Assembly: GCA_021298815.1 (NCBI GenBank)
Contig: JAJTHE010000002.1
Span: 1 to 64,000 of the forward strand
Reading direction: 5' to 3'
Length of the DNA stretch: 64,000 bases
Origin: Betaproteobacteria bacterium
GTDB taxonomy: Bacteria > Pseudomonadota > Gammaproteobacteria > Burkholderiales > CAIKXV01
Each line of letters starts with the position of its first letter. Positions within the stretch are counted from its first letter, which is position 1. The notes beneath the pieces are model-generated. The model searched no databases. It saw only the letters and a list, made by a program, of their open reading frames with translations, and was not told the DNA's origin. Of the stretch, positions 1-7,809 are shown in pieces. A program made the position numbers and the translations under genes.

Positions 1-27
1 ATCCGTCTGCAGGGCTACCTGGTCTAG
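1..27 (+). CDS. C-terminal tail of a gene cut by the window edge, probably motA/motC-type flagellar stator subunit
   Basis: The first 27 bases read as eight codons (IRLQGYLV) ending in TAG, nine bases before the motD start. A MotA/MotC proton-channel subunit normally precedes motD/motB in one operon, so this is probably its extreme C-terminus. The assignment rests only on position; eight residues carry no diagnostic motif. Confidence 0.4.
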   Translation: MRLQGYLV

Positions 28-35
28 CCGCTGCG

Positions 36-917
36 ATGCCGCGCAAGCGTCCACCAGAGGATCCGGAATCGCACGACCGCTGGCTGGTGTCGTACGCGGA
101 CTTCATCACCCTGCTGTTCGCCTTCTTCGTCGTGATGTACGCGATCTCGCAGGTGAACGAGAGCAAGTACCGGGTGCTCAGCGATTCGCTGGTGCAGGCG
201 TTCCAGAATCCGTCGCGCCTGCCCGACGCGGAGAGCCCCACCAACTCCCCGCGTTCGATCATCGGCAAGGAGCAGGGCGGAATCATCGGTCCGGCGCCGG
301 GTTCCCCCGAGGACGAGGCGGCCATCCGGGCGATGATGGCGCGCATGCGCGAGCTCGGGGCCGAACTGTCGACGATGCTCGACCCCCTGGTGAAGGAGGG
401 CCTGGTGCGGGTGAGCGAGACCCGCCAGGGGCTGGTGATCGAGATCAATGCCAGCGTGCTGTTCCGCTCGGGACAGTCCGCGCTCGAGCCGGCTGCCACC
501 CGGACGCTGGCCGAGGTCGCGCGCGTGCTGGCCCGTACCCGCAGCGCGATCGCCGTCGAAGGCCACACCGACGACGTGCCGATCTCGACGCCGGCGTTCG
601 CGTCCAACTGGGAACTGTCCGCTTCCCGGGCGGCAACAGTGGTGCGGCTGTTCGTCGAGACCGGCATCCCGGCCGCACGGCTCACCGCGATCGGGCATGC
701 CGACAACCATCCGATCGAGGCTGGTGGCAGCCCCGAGGCTCGTGCCCGCAACCGCAGGGTGGCGGTGATCATCCAGGCCGAGCCGGTGCCCGGCCAGCCG
801 CAGTTGCCCCGGCCGGGCAGCCTGCCGCAGGCGCCGGCCCCCGGTCCCGGGATCGCGCCGGAGGCGGCTGCCGTTCCGGCTGCCCCGGTCCCGGCTCCGG
901 CCGTCCCGAAGAAGTGA
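36..917 (+). CDS. motD: Flagellar motor protein MotD/MotB (stator, OmpA-like peptidoglycan anchor)
   Basis: Stator subunit that couples ion flow to flagellar rotation and anchors the stator to peptidoglycan. The 293 aa protein starts with a basic N-terminus, then a single membrane segment (about residues 17-38) containing YADFITLLFAFF; Asp22 is the expected ion-binding aspartate of MotB proteins. An OmpA/MotB peptidoglycan-binding domain follows (about 135-250) with VEGHTDDVPI and RARNRRVAVI. The C-terminal 45 residues are Pro/Ala-rich. It lies nine bases after a probable motA/motC tail and converges on flgN with a six-base gap. MotB is the alternative name; the separation from a chemotaxis locus and the Pro-rich tail favour MotD. 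Family call is secure. Confidence 0.93.
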   Translation: MPRKRPPEDPESHDRWLVSYADFITLLFAFFVVMYAISQVNESKYRVLSDSLVQAFQNPSRLPDAESPTNSPRSIIGKEQGGIIGPAPGSPEDEAAIRAMMARMRELGAELSTMLDPLVKEGLVRVSETRQGLVIEINASVLFRSGQSALEPAATRTLAEVARVLARTRSAIAVEGHTDDVPISTPAFASNWELSASRAATVVRLFVETGIPAARLTAIGHADNHPIEAGGSPEARARNRRVAVIIQAEPVPGQPQLPRPGSLPQAPAPGPGIAPEAAAVPAAPVPAPAVPKK

Positions 918-923
918 CGGCGG

Positions 924-1433
924 TCAGACCTTGCCGAGGATGCGCCCGGCACTGCCCATGCGCGTCTGTCCGTCGGGACCGTAGAGCGACGGCTGCGCCC
1001 CGGATGCCAGCGCGGACAGCAGTTGCTGGTTGTGCTGGAGGCGGGTCTCGATCAGAACGCCGTTCTCGCGATTCAATGCCTGCGACCGGGCGGCAGCATC
1101 GAGCAGTCGCTGCCAGACGGCCGCCAGCGCGATGCCTTCGCTGCCATCCTGCAGGGCCAGCCATCGTGCCATGCCGTCGCGGTCGGCGGGCAATGCCTGC
1201 CCGGTGAGGTAGGCTGCGCGCCGGCGCGCGAGGTCGTTCAGCGCGGTGATACGCTCCGTCTTTGCCGGCCCGATCTGCAGCAGCGCTTCGATGTCGCGCA
1301 CGGCGAGCGCAGCCTGTTCGCTGCGCAGGAGTTCGAAGAAGTCGGCGAACGCCGCCGCTTCTGCCTGCAGGTCGGAGATGAACCGGGAGCGTGGATCCGC
1401 CGGGCTCACTCGCGGCGCGGCCTGCGCGTTCAC
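924..1433 (-). CDS. flgN: Flagellar export chaperone FlgN
   Basis: Cytoplasmic chaperone for the hook-filament junction proteins FlgK and FlgL. The protein (169 aa) is mostly alpha-helical, with the typical early helix rich in Ala/Phe/Glu (AAAFADFFELLRSEQAALA) and a C-terminal part ending near LYGPDGQT, a common FlgN ending. I chose the GTG at 1433, four bases after the flgM stop; the frame stays open further upstream but would run through flgM. It is the last gene of flgA-flgM-flgN and converges with motD. The family is divergent, so the call leans partly on context. Confidence 0.85.
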   Translation of the reverse strand: MNAQAAPRVSPADPRSRFISDLQAEAAAFADFFELLRSEQAALAVRDIEALLQIGPAKTERITALNDLARRRAAYLTGQALPADRDGMARWLALQDGSEGIALAAVWQRLLDAAARSQALNRENGVLIETRLQHNQQLLSALASGAQPSLYGPDGQTRMGSAGRILGKV

Positions 1434-1437
1434 GCGT

Positions 1438-1749
1438 TCAGGCGGGGCCGCGCTGCAGCAGCAGTTCCTTGACGCTCGACAGCAGGCGGTCGGCCACGAC
1501 CTCGGAGTCGACCTGGAAGCGGCCTTCGCTGATCGCATCCTTGATCGCCTGCACCTGCGCACTGTTCACAACCGGCACCCCGGCGAGTACGCCCTCGAGT
1601 TCGTTCAGCCGCGCAGACAGGCTGGTGATCTCGACGCTGTCTCCGGGAGCACCTCCGGCCGGGGCGCGGGCGACCGCCCCCTGGCGACCGGGTGTCTCGG
1701 TGACACGCGTGACCGGGGTGGAGGAAGGAATGCCGCTGTCGATCTTCAT
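1438..1749 (-). CDS. flgM: Anti-sigma-28 factor FlgM
   Basis: Binds and inhibits FliA (sigma-28) until it is exported through the completed hook. About 103 aa, beginning MKIDSG, the usual FlgM start, with a disordered Ser/Thr/Pro N-terminal half and the conserved helical C-terminal half (about residues 40-100; LSARLNELEGVL, VQAIKDAISEGRFQVDSEVVADRLL) that grips sigma-28. An alternative ATG two codons upstream (1755) gives MKMKIDSG. A sigma-28-type promoter lies immediately upstream, ending about 14 bases before the chosen ATG, so the class 3 transcript would have almost no leader. Four bases separate it from flgN. Confidence 0.92.
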   Translation of the reverse strand: MKIDSGIPSSTPVTRVTETPGRQGAVARAPAGGAPGDSVEITSLSARLNELEGVLAGVPVVNSAQVQAIKDAISEGRFQVDSEVVADRLLSSVKELLLQRGPA

Positions 1750-1762
1750 CTTCATGAGCTCA

Positions 1763-1789
1763 TTTACGACCGGGGAGGCAGAACCTTTA
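1763..1789 (-). promoter_or_regulatory. Sigma-28 (FliA)-type promoter of flgM-flgN
   Basis: On the minus strand, TAAAGGTT (1789-1782), an 11-base spacer, then GTCGTAAA (1770-1763). Against the known consensus TAAAGTTT-N11-GCCGATAA this is 7/8 and 5/8 matches with the exact spacing. A start about six bases after the -10 would fall near 1757, so translation from 1749 would use a leader of only a few bases. A short ACGGG/CCCGT hairpin (1802-1816) sits just upstream, toward flgA. Confidence 0.75.
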
Positions 1790-1938
1790 GGAAAGAACCG
1801 TACGGGCGACACCCGTCGGGAGGATCCGGCACAGCATGCGGCCTTCAGCCGTCTATGTTGCGTCAGTCACTGCTTCCACGCAAGGGGTCCGCGTTGCCGC
1901 GACCGTCCCCACAGCTGCGCGGCACGCAACGCGCGTGC

Positions 1939-2712
1939 CTACTGGATCACCACGACGCCGTTGGAACGCACGATGCCGCGCACGGTCTTGCCCGAGCCGA
2001 CACGCACGTCGACGCCCTGGCCCACGGCTGCATTACCCAGGGCACGTCCGTCGGATGTCACGCTGAGCGTCTGCGACTCGTACACCACGCGCACGGTCTG
2101 TCCATTGACGACCGCCAGAACCTGCTTGAGGTTCTCGGCGCGCAGTACGTTGCCGGCCTGCACGGTCGATGCCAGCACCCGGCCGATCGCGAGGTTGGGA
2201 TCCTGCAGCACCGAGGCGGGCAGGGCGGTGAGTTCCTCCACTCGGGTGGAGAGGTCGCCGGCATCCACGATGCTGCCCGCCATCAGTGACCGGCTCGCCA
2301 CCACCACCGGGGCCAAGACCCTGACCGATGCCGGCACGTAGACCTGCCAGGCCTGCGGTCGCAGGCAGCGTACCCCGACCGAGACCTGTCCCCAGGCGCG
2401 CGCGCCCGGCGCCAGGAACACCTGCAGGTCGTCGCAGATGGCGAGGCGGTTGCGCTCGTCGAGCGGGTTGACCGTGATGCGCACCTCGCCCGGCAGGGAC
2501 GCCGTCTGCTCCTGCAGGTGTCGCTGTACGGCCTGCATGATCCGCTCGGCCTGCGCCGGGTTGCCGGCAGCCTGTGCGCTGGCCGGCGCGGCAGCGGCCG
2601 GCGGCGTGGCCGGGGCGGCAGGCTGCGCAGCGGCGGCCAGCGAGGCGAGCGCGGCGGCCAGCAGCAGGGACATCGACATGCGGCGGGCGCCGTCAACGAG
2701 ACATCGGGTCAT
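1939..2712 (-). CDS. flgA: Flagellar basal body P-ring assembly chaperone FlgA
   Basis: Periplasmic chaperone needed for FlgI P-ring polymerisation. The chosen ATG gives 257 aa with an N-terminal signal sequence (MSMSLLLAAALASLAAAAQ at about residues 11-30) and an Ala/Pro-rich linker. The conserved SAF-type core follows (about 130-257), with VVVASRSLMAGSIVDAGDL, RVLASTVQAGNVLRAENLK and the terminal GRALGNAAVGQGVDVRV / VRGIVRSNGVVVI region. The frame stays open upstream to 2805, but the extra residues lack signal-peptide character. First gene of flgA-flgM-flgN, divergent from the diguanylate cyclase gene. Confidence 0.93.
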   Translation of the reverse strand: MTRCLVDGARRMSMSLLLAAALASLAAAAQPAAPATPPAAAAPASAQAAGNPAQAERIMQAVQRHLQEQTASLPGEVRITVNPLDERNRLAICDDLQVFLAPGARAWGQVSVGVRCLRPQAWQVYVPASVRVLAPVVVASRSLMAGSIVDAGDLSTRVEELTALPASVLQDPNLAIGRVLASTVQAGNVLRAENLKQVLAVVNGQTVRVVYESQTLSVTSDGRALGNAAVGQGVDVRVGSGKTVRGIVRSNGVVVIQ

Positions 2713-2762
2713 GGTCGGCAGCGTTCCGGGAAGGGGAAAGGGGGCACGGGCACGATTTCGTC

Positions 2763-2790
2763 TAAAGAATCCGGCCCGGAATGACGTTAC
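2763..2790 (+). promoter_or_regulatory. Possible sigma-28-like promoter for the diguanylate cyclase gene (weak)
   Basis: TAAAGAAT (2763-2770) resembles the sigma-28 -35 element; with a 12-base spacer, GACGTTAC (2783-2790) matches the -10 consensus at five of eight positions. The start codon follows 43 bases downstream. The spacer is one base longer than consensus and the -10 is poor, so this is a candidate only. The site lies in the 120-base divergent region between flgA and the GGDEF gene. Confidence 0.3.
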
Positions 2791-2832
2791 AGCACAGACC
2801 ACCACCTTGTCAGCAGCGAGAACGGATCAGGC

Positions 2833-4758
2833 ATGCAAAGTGTCAAACCGGCGGTCGTCGCGCCAACAGCCCCCGCCGCGTCCACAGCGAAGACCCCGAC
2901 CGACATCGCGCGGGAGACCCTGCGCATGCTGTCGATCCGCAAACTCGCGCCCACGCCCGACAACTACCAGCGGTTCTACGAGGAAATCTCGGGCACCCAG
3001 GGCCAGCATGCCAGCGAAGGCCTGGAGCAGATGCTCGGCGCGCTGCGCGAGTTGCCCCGCTCGGATCCGGCCCTGAAGGAACCTGTCGCCCGCCTGCAGC
3101 GCGCGCTGGTCAGCCGCAACTGGAAGGCGTTCGGTGCGGAAATCCTGGCGCTGCGGGAAACGTCGCCGGATGGTGGCGCATCGGCTGCGTCGACGGCGCC
3201 GTCGACGTCGACGCTCACCGGGCAGGGCAGTGTCGGGATGGCCCCCCACGGGCTCGGCAAGGACGAAGGCAACACCTGGTCGGATACCATCCGGGAACTG
3301 CTCAGGCAGTTCGAACGGCGCCATGCTGCCGTGTCGCCGCTGCAGAAGCGCGAAGGACTGGAGCGCGTGCTCGGTGCATTCGGACGCTCGCCATTGCTCA
3401 AGGACAAGCTGCTTGCACTGGTCCAGTCTTGGGGTTCCTCGCGGGGCAGCGGTACCGGCATCGACGTGGCGCCGGCGGACGGCCAGGCGGCCGGCGAAGC
3501 GATGCCGCTGGCTGCCGGCGCGCTGTCCCGCCTCGACATGGGCGGGTCGCAGGTGTCGTCCGCGGAGACCCTGCGCCGCCTGCTTGCCGAGGTACTGCGC
3601 AACGACGTGGCGCCCCGGTTCGTGATCGAACCGGCGCTGAACTCGGAACTGCTGACCCTGGCGGAACTCGCCGGCAAGGCCGATTCCGCCGAGACCTGCA
3701 ATGAACTCGCCTCGCGGCTGGACGCCTTCTGGAAGTCGGCCGCCCAGTCGCGTAACCTCGACGGCCGGCTGGTACCGGACCTTACGGGGCTGGTACGGCT
3801 GCTGGTCGAGAACATCGGGGAGCTGGTCGACGACGACCAGTGGATCGGCGGACAGGTCGAGGTGATGCGCCAGCTGATGGCGCAGCCGCTCACCCGAGAA
3901 CTGCTCTCGGATGCCCAGGAACGCTTCCGCGAGATCATCCTGCGCCAGGGCGCGCTGAAGAACAGCCTCGCCGACGCCAAGTCGACGCTGAAGGACATGA
4001 TCGGTATCTTCATCGAGCGCCTGGGCGAGATGTCAGAGAGCACGGCGGTGTACCACGACAAGATCGGCGTCTACGCCGACCGGATCGAGCGCACCGAGGA
4101 CATCGGCAGCCTGAAGGACGTGCTCGACGACCTGATGGGCGACATGCGGTCGATGCAGAGCGAAGCGCTTCGCTCGCGCGAAGATGTCGCCGCTGCGCGC
4201 CAGCAGGCCGAGGCGGCAGAATCCAAGATCCGCCAGCTCGAGACCGAACTGGAGGAGATCAGCGAGAAGGTGCGCGAGGATGCGCTCACCGGCAGCCTGA
4301 ACCGGCGGGGCCTCGACGAGGCCCTGACGCGCGAGACGGCACGCGCGGAACGCTATGGCAACGCGCTCTGCGTCTCGGTGATCGACCTGGACAACTTCAA
4401 GAAGCTCAACGACACGCACGGCCACCATGCCGGCGACGAGGCGCTGGTGCACCTCGTGAAGGTCGTGAAGTCCCTGCTGCGCCCCAGCGACACCATCGGC
4501 CGCTTCGGCGGCGAGGAGTTCGTCATCCTGCTGCCCGAGACGACGGTCGAGGCCGGCAAGATCGCCATCGAGCGGCTGCAGCGCGAGCTGACCAAGCAGT
4601 TCTTCCTCGCCAACAACGAGAAGCTGCTGATCACCTTCAGCGCGGGTGTCGCCCAACTGCGCCCCGGAGAGTCCGAAGCCGAGGTCGTGAAGCGGGCAGA
4701 CCAGGCCATGTACCGCGCCAAGCAGGCCGGCAAGAACCGGGTGTTCATCGACGGTTGA
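2833..4758 (+). CDS. Diguanylate cyclase (GGDEF domain) located inside the flagellar cluster
   Basis: Predicted to make cyclic di-GMP from two GTP. The 641 aa protein has no transmembrane segment. Its N-terminal region (IARETLRMLSIRKLAPTPDN) is typical of proteobacterial cytoplasmic GGDEF proteins that carry an uncharacterised helical sensor. A coiled-coil stretch (about 435-475) leads to the GGDEF domain (about 478-640) opening with DALTGSLNRRGLDEAL. The active-site motif is GGEEF at 559-563, and an inhibitory-site RxxD (RPSD, 550-553) sits exactly five residues upstream, so it should be active and product-inhibited. It lies between flgA (divergent) and flgB (same strand, 192 bases on). A flagellar role is inferred from position. 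Confidence 0.92.
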   Translation: MQSVKPAVVAPTAPAASTAKTPTDIARETLRMLSIRKLAPTPDNYQRFYEEISGTQGQHASEGLEQMLGALRELPRSDPALKEPVARLQRALVSRNWKAFGAEILALRETSPDGGASAASTAPSTSTLTGQGSVGMAPHGLGKDEGNTWSDTIRELLRQFERRHAAVSPLQKREGLERVLGAFGRSPLLKDKLLALVQSWGSSRGSGTGIDVAPADGQAAGEAMPLAAGALSRLDMGGSQVSSAETLRRLLAEVLRNDVAPRFVIEPALNSELLTLAELAGKADSAETCNELASRLDAFWKSAAQSRNLDGRLVPDLTGLVRLLVENIGELVDDDQWIGGQVEVMRQLMAQPLTRELLSDAQERFREIILRQGALKNSLADAKSTLKDMIGIFIERLGEMSESTAVYHDKIGVYADRIERTEDIGSLKDVLDDLMGDMRSMQSEALRSREDVAAARQQAEAAESKIRQLETELEEISEKVREDALTGSLNRRGLDEALTRETARAERYGNALCVSVIDLDNFKKLNDTHGHHAGDEALVHLVKVVKSLLRPSDTIGRFGGEEFVILLPETTVEAGKIAIERLQRELTKQFFLANNEKLLITFSAGVAQLRPGESEAEVVKRADQAMYRAKQAGKNRVFIDG

Positions 4759-4896
4759 GCGGTCGCCGGTGCATGGCACCGGTTGCCGCCGGCGGCAATC
4801 GATGCCGCGGCGGCAAGCTTCCGCAGGGCTGCCGCCACTTGGCCAGAATCTCTGCAAGGCATTGACGGAACAAGAGTTTATTGGCGAATGCGCGCG

Positions 4897-4913
4897 CTGG
4901 CACGGTAATCGCA
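4897..4913 (+). promoter_or_regulatory. Sigma-54 (RpoN)-type promoter of the flgB operon
   Basis: CTGGCACGGTAATCGCA matches the RpoN consensus TGGCACG-N4-TTGC with one substitution in the -12 element (TCGC). The invariant GG (4899-4900) and GC (4911-4912) are separated by exactly ten bases. The expected transcript start near 4924 leaves about 27 bases to the flgB ATG. It is the strongest promoter-like element in the 192-base gap after the diguanylate cyclase gene. Confidence 0.72.
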
Positions 4914-4950
4914 ATACAGCAGGTGTCACTCCTCACCTTGCCGCATTGCC

Positions 4951-5355
4951 ATGATGACCAGCCGCCTCGACCAGCACTTCGACTACCGCCTCCAGGTGAT
5001 GAACCTGCGGGCCGCCCGTCAGCAGGTGCTCGCCACCAACATCGCGAATGCGGACACGCCGAACTACAAGGCGCGCGACATCGACTTCCGCACCCAGCTC
5101 GCCCGCATCCAGTCCGGCCAGGGTGGCTTCGCGATGGCGCAGACCCACGCCGGCCACATCGCACCGTCTTCCGGCGTCGCCGGCTCGGGCGGCGCGAAGT
5201 ACCGCGAGGTGGTGCAGGGCTCGATCGACGGCAACACCGTCGACATGAACATCGAGATGGCCCGCTTCACCGAGAACTCGATCAAGTACCAGGCCGACGT
5301 GGCCTTCATGCAGTCGCGCGTGAGCGGCCTGCAGCGCGCGAGCTCGGGCCAGTGA
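4951..5355 (+). CDS. flgB: Flagellar proximal rod protein FlgB
   Basis: Proximal rod component of the basal body, exported by the flagellar type III system. 134 aa, in line with the family. It has the rod-protein N-terminal signature (residues 20-45; RQQVLATNIANADTPNYKAR) and a C-terminal helix (IEMARFTENSIKYQADVAF). The start is the first of two adjacent ATGs after the sigma-54-type promoter; no clear Shine-Dalgarno precedes it. First gene of the flgBCDEFGHIJKL operon. Confidence 0.95.
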   Translation: MMTSRLDQHFDYRLQVMNLRAARQQVLATNIANADTPNYKARDIDFRTQLARIQSGQGGFAMAQTHAGHIAPSSGVAGSGGAKYREVVQGSIDGNTVDMNIEMARFTENSIKYQADVAFMQSRVSGLQRASSGQ

Positions 5356-5397
5356 TCGCCCGGCGCCCCGCGAACCTTCGAACGGAAGCCCGCTCCC

Positions 5398-5808
5398 ATG
5401 TCCATGAACGCCGTGTTCGAGATCGCCAGCTCCGCGATGACCGCGCAGTCGAAGCGGCTGAACGTCGTCGCCAGCAACCTCGCCAACGTCGACAGCGCGG
5501 CCAGCTCCACCGGCGGCGCCTACAAGGCGAAGCAGGTGGTGTTCAGCGCGCAGCCGGTCGGCCGCGACAAGTCGGCCATCGGCGTGCAGGTGGCGCGCGT
5601 GATCGAGGATCCCACGCCGCCGCGGCTGCAGTTCGACCCGAACCACCCGCTGGCCGATGCGCGCGGCTACGTGACCATGCCCAACGTCGACGCGGTGGAG
5701 GAGATGGTCAACATGATCTCCGCCTCGCGCGCCTACCAGACCAACGCCGACGTGATGAACGCGGCCAAGACGATGGCGCTGCGCACGCTGTCGTTGCTGC
5801 AGACCTGA
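5398..5808 (+). CDS. flgC: Flagellar proximal rod protein FlgC
   Basis: Proximal rod component, 136 aa. The N-terminal rod/hook signature is clear (SAMTAQSKRLNVVASNLANV), and the C-terminal motif (VEEMVNMISASRAYQTNADV) is characteristic of FlgC/FlgG-type axial proteins. The ATG at 5398 follows a GGAAG stretch and leaves 42 bases after flgB. Family length and order are normal. Confidence 0.96.
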   Translation: MSMNAVFEIASSAMTAQSKRLNVVASNLANVDSAASSTGGAYKAKQVVFSAQPVGRDKSAIGVQVARVIEDPTPPRLQFDPNHPLADARGYVTMPNVDAVEEMVNMISASRAYQTNADVMNAAKTMALRTLSLLQT

Positions 5809-5819
5809 GGAGCCTGACC

Positions 5820-6488
5820 ATGTCCACCGTACTGCCCGCCGTCAACAGCGCCGTCAACGTGCTTCCCCGCGCGTCGGTGCCCGGCGACCTGGTCGATTCG
5901 ACCGCCGACGACAGCCAGGACCGCTTCCTGAAGCTGCTGGTCACGCAGATGCGCAACCAGGATCCGCTCAACCCGATGGACAACGCGCAGGTGACCACGC
6001 AGCTCGCTCAGATCAGCACGGTCAGCGGCATCGACAAGCTGAACAGTTCGCTCGAGGGCATGTCCAGCGCGATGGCGACCACGCAGAACGCGTCGCTGAT
6101 CGGGCGCAGCGTGGTGGTCTCGAGCGACCTGGTGCGCTTCGACGGCACCAACCCGGTGACGGTCGGCGTCGAACTCGGCTCGGCGGCCGACAAGGTCGGG
6201 GTATCCATCCTCGACGCCAGCGGCCGCTCGGTGCGCACCATGGCGTTCGGCGCCTTCCCCGCGGGTGCATCCACCTTCGCATGGGACGGGCGCAACGACG
6301 CCGGCGAACGCGTGAAGGGCGGCGACTACACGCTGCGCCTGGACGCAACGGCCGGCGGCAAGGCGGTGGCTGCCAGCGGCCTGGTTGCCGGACTGGTGGA
6401 CAGCGTGAGCATGCAGGGCACGAATTCGCGGCTGAACCTGCGCGGCCTGGGCGCCGCGGACGTCTCGCAGGTACGGCGCATCGACTGA
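5820..6488 (+). CDS. flgD: Flagellar hook assembly (capping) protein FlgD
   Basis: Hook cap that directs FlgE polymerisation and is discarded when the hook is finished. 222 aa with the conserved N-terminal motif DRFLKLLVTQMRNQDPLNPM (about residues 38-57), which includes the hook-cap export region. Central FlgD Tudor-like and Ig-like domains follow (FAWDGRNDAGERVKGGDYTL at about 155-175). The ATG at 5820 is preceded by TGAGGAG and is 11 bases from the flgC stop. Confidence 0.95.
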   Translation: MSTVLPAVNSAVNVLPRASVPGDLVDSTADDSQDRFLKLLVTQMRNQDPLNPMDNAQVTTQLAQISTVSGIDKLNSSLEGMSSAMATTQNASLIGRSVVVSSDLVRFDGTNPVTVGVELGSAADKVGVSILDASGRSVRTMAFGAFPAGASTFAWDGRNDAGERVKGGDYTLRLDATAGGKAVAASGLVAGLVDSVSMQGTNSRLNLRGLGAADVSQVRRID

Positions 6489-6557
6489 AGCGGTATCGGC
6501 GCGGCGCCCTGAACTTCCAAGCAGCAAGCACAGAACCCGTAACTCCAGGAGAGACAG

Positions 6558-7781
6558 ATGAGCTTCCAGACCGGATTGAGTGGACTGAACAGTGCGGCCC
6601 GCAACCTCGACGTGGTGGGCAATAACGTCGCCAACGCCAACGTCACCGGCTTCAAGGGGTCGCGCGCGCAGTTCGCCGACGTGATGGCGGCTTCGCTCAG
6701 CGGCGGCGGTTCGAACTCGGTGGGCATCGGCACCAAGGTGGCCACCATCGCCCAGGACTTCACCCAGGGCACGATCAGCGTCACCAACAACCCGCTGGAC
6801 GTCGCGATCTCCGGCAACGGCTTCTTCCGGATGACCCAGAACGGCGCGGTGTCCTACACCCGCAACGGCGAGTTCCAGATCGACAATGCAGGCAACATCG
6901 TCAACGCCTCCAACTACAACCTGACCGGCTACCTAGCGGACATCGACGGGACGATCCTGCCGAGCCAGCCGGCGCCGCTTCGCATCTCGACCTCGGACGT
7001 CGCGCCCACGCCGACCTCCGAGTTCGATGCCGTGTTCAACCTCGATTCGCGCGCACCCGTGATCACCCTGCCGTTCAACGCCAACGACCCGGCGACCTAC
7101 ACGAACACGACCGCGAGCACGGTGTTCGATTCCCTCGGCAATCCGCACGTGATCGAACTGTTCTTCGTGCGTACGGCCACCCCGGGGCAGTGGAACCTCT
7201 TCGGTACCGTCGACAACTCGGCGACGCCCAACCTGACCGGCCTGCCGGCCTCGATCAACTTCTCGAACACCGGCGCGCTCACCACCCCCCAGCCGATGAC
7301 CGGCGTGACGATGCCGATCACCGGTGGCGCGGTGTCCCCGCTCGGCGTGACCTTCGACTTCAGCGGGTCGACCCAGTTCGGATCGGACTTCGGGGTCACC
7401 GCCCTCAGCCAGAACGGATTCACTTCCGGCAAGCTGGCCGGCTTCAACATCGCCTCCGACGGCATCATCCGCGGCCGCTACACCAACGGCCAGACGCGCA
7501 ACCTCGGCCAGGTGGTGCTCTCGACCTTCGTCAATGCGCAGGGCCTGAACCCGCTCGGCAATGGCCAGTATGCCGAGACGCCGCGCTCGGGCCTCCCCGT
7601 CACCGGCGCGCCCGAGACCGGCACCCTCGGCTCGCTGCAGGCCGCCGCGCTCGAGGAGGGCAACGTCGACCTCACCGAGGCTCTGGTCGACCTGATCACG
7701 GCACAGCGCAACTACCAGGCCAACGCGCAGACGATCAAGACGAACGACGCGGTGATGCAGACCCTCGTCAACCTGCGCTGA
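6558..7781 (+). CDS. flgE: Flagellar hook protein FlgE
   Basis: Major subunit of the flagellar hook, 407 aa. The N-terminus (SFQTGLSGLNSAARNLDVVG) carries the axial-protein signature followed by NNVANANVTGFKGSRAQFAD. The D1/D2 hook domains occupy the middle. The C-terminal helix contains EEGNVDLTEALVDLITAQRN and ends in the usual QTIKTNDAVMQTLVNLR. A strong AGGAGAG Shine-Dalgarno lies seven bases before the ATG. Confidence 0.97.
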   Translation: MSFQTGLSGLNSAARNLDVVGNNVANANVTGFKGSRAQFADVMAASLSGGGSNSVGIGTKVATIAQDFTQGTISVTNNPLDVAISGNGFFRMTQNGAVSYTRNGEFQIDNAGNIVNASNYNLTGYLADIDGTILPSQPAPLRISTSDVAPTPTSEFDAVFNLDSRAPVITLPFNANDPATYTNTTASTVFDSLGNPHVIELFFVRTATPGQWNLFGTVDNSATPNLTGLPASINFSNTGALTTPQPMTGVTMPITGGAVSPLGVTFDFSGSTQFGSDFGVTALSQNGFTSGKLAGFNIASDGIIRGRYTNGQTRNLGQVVLSTFVNAQGLNPLGNGQYAETPRSGLPVTGAPETGTLGSLQAAALEEGNVDLTEALVDLITAQRNYQANAQTIKTNDAVMQTLVNLR

Positions 7782-7809
7782 CCCTTCGCTCCCCCGGATC
7801 GAGACCTGA

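Noticed and set aside
4881-5819. Open sequence in the flgD frame running over flgB and flgC
   Set aside because: flgB and flgC are intact in other frames; flgD starts at 5820 with a proper ribosome site.
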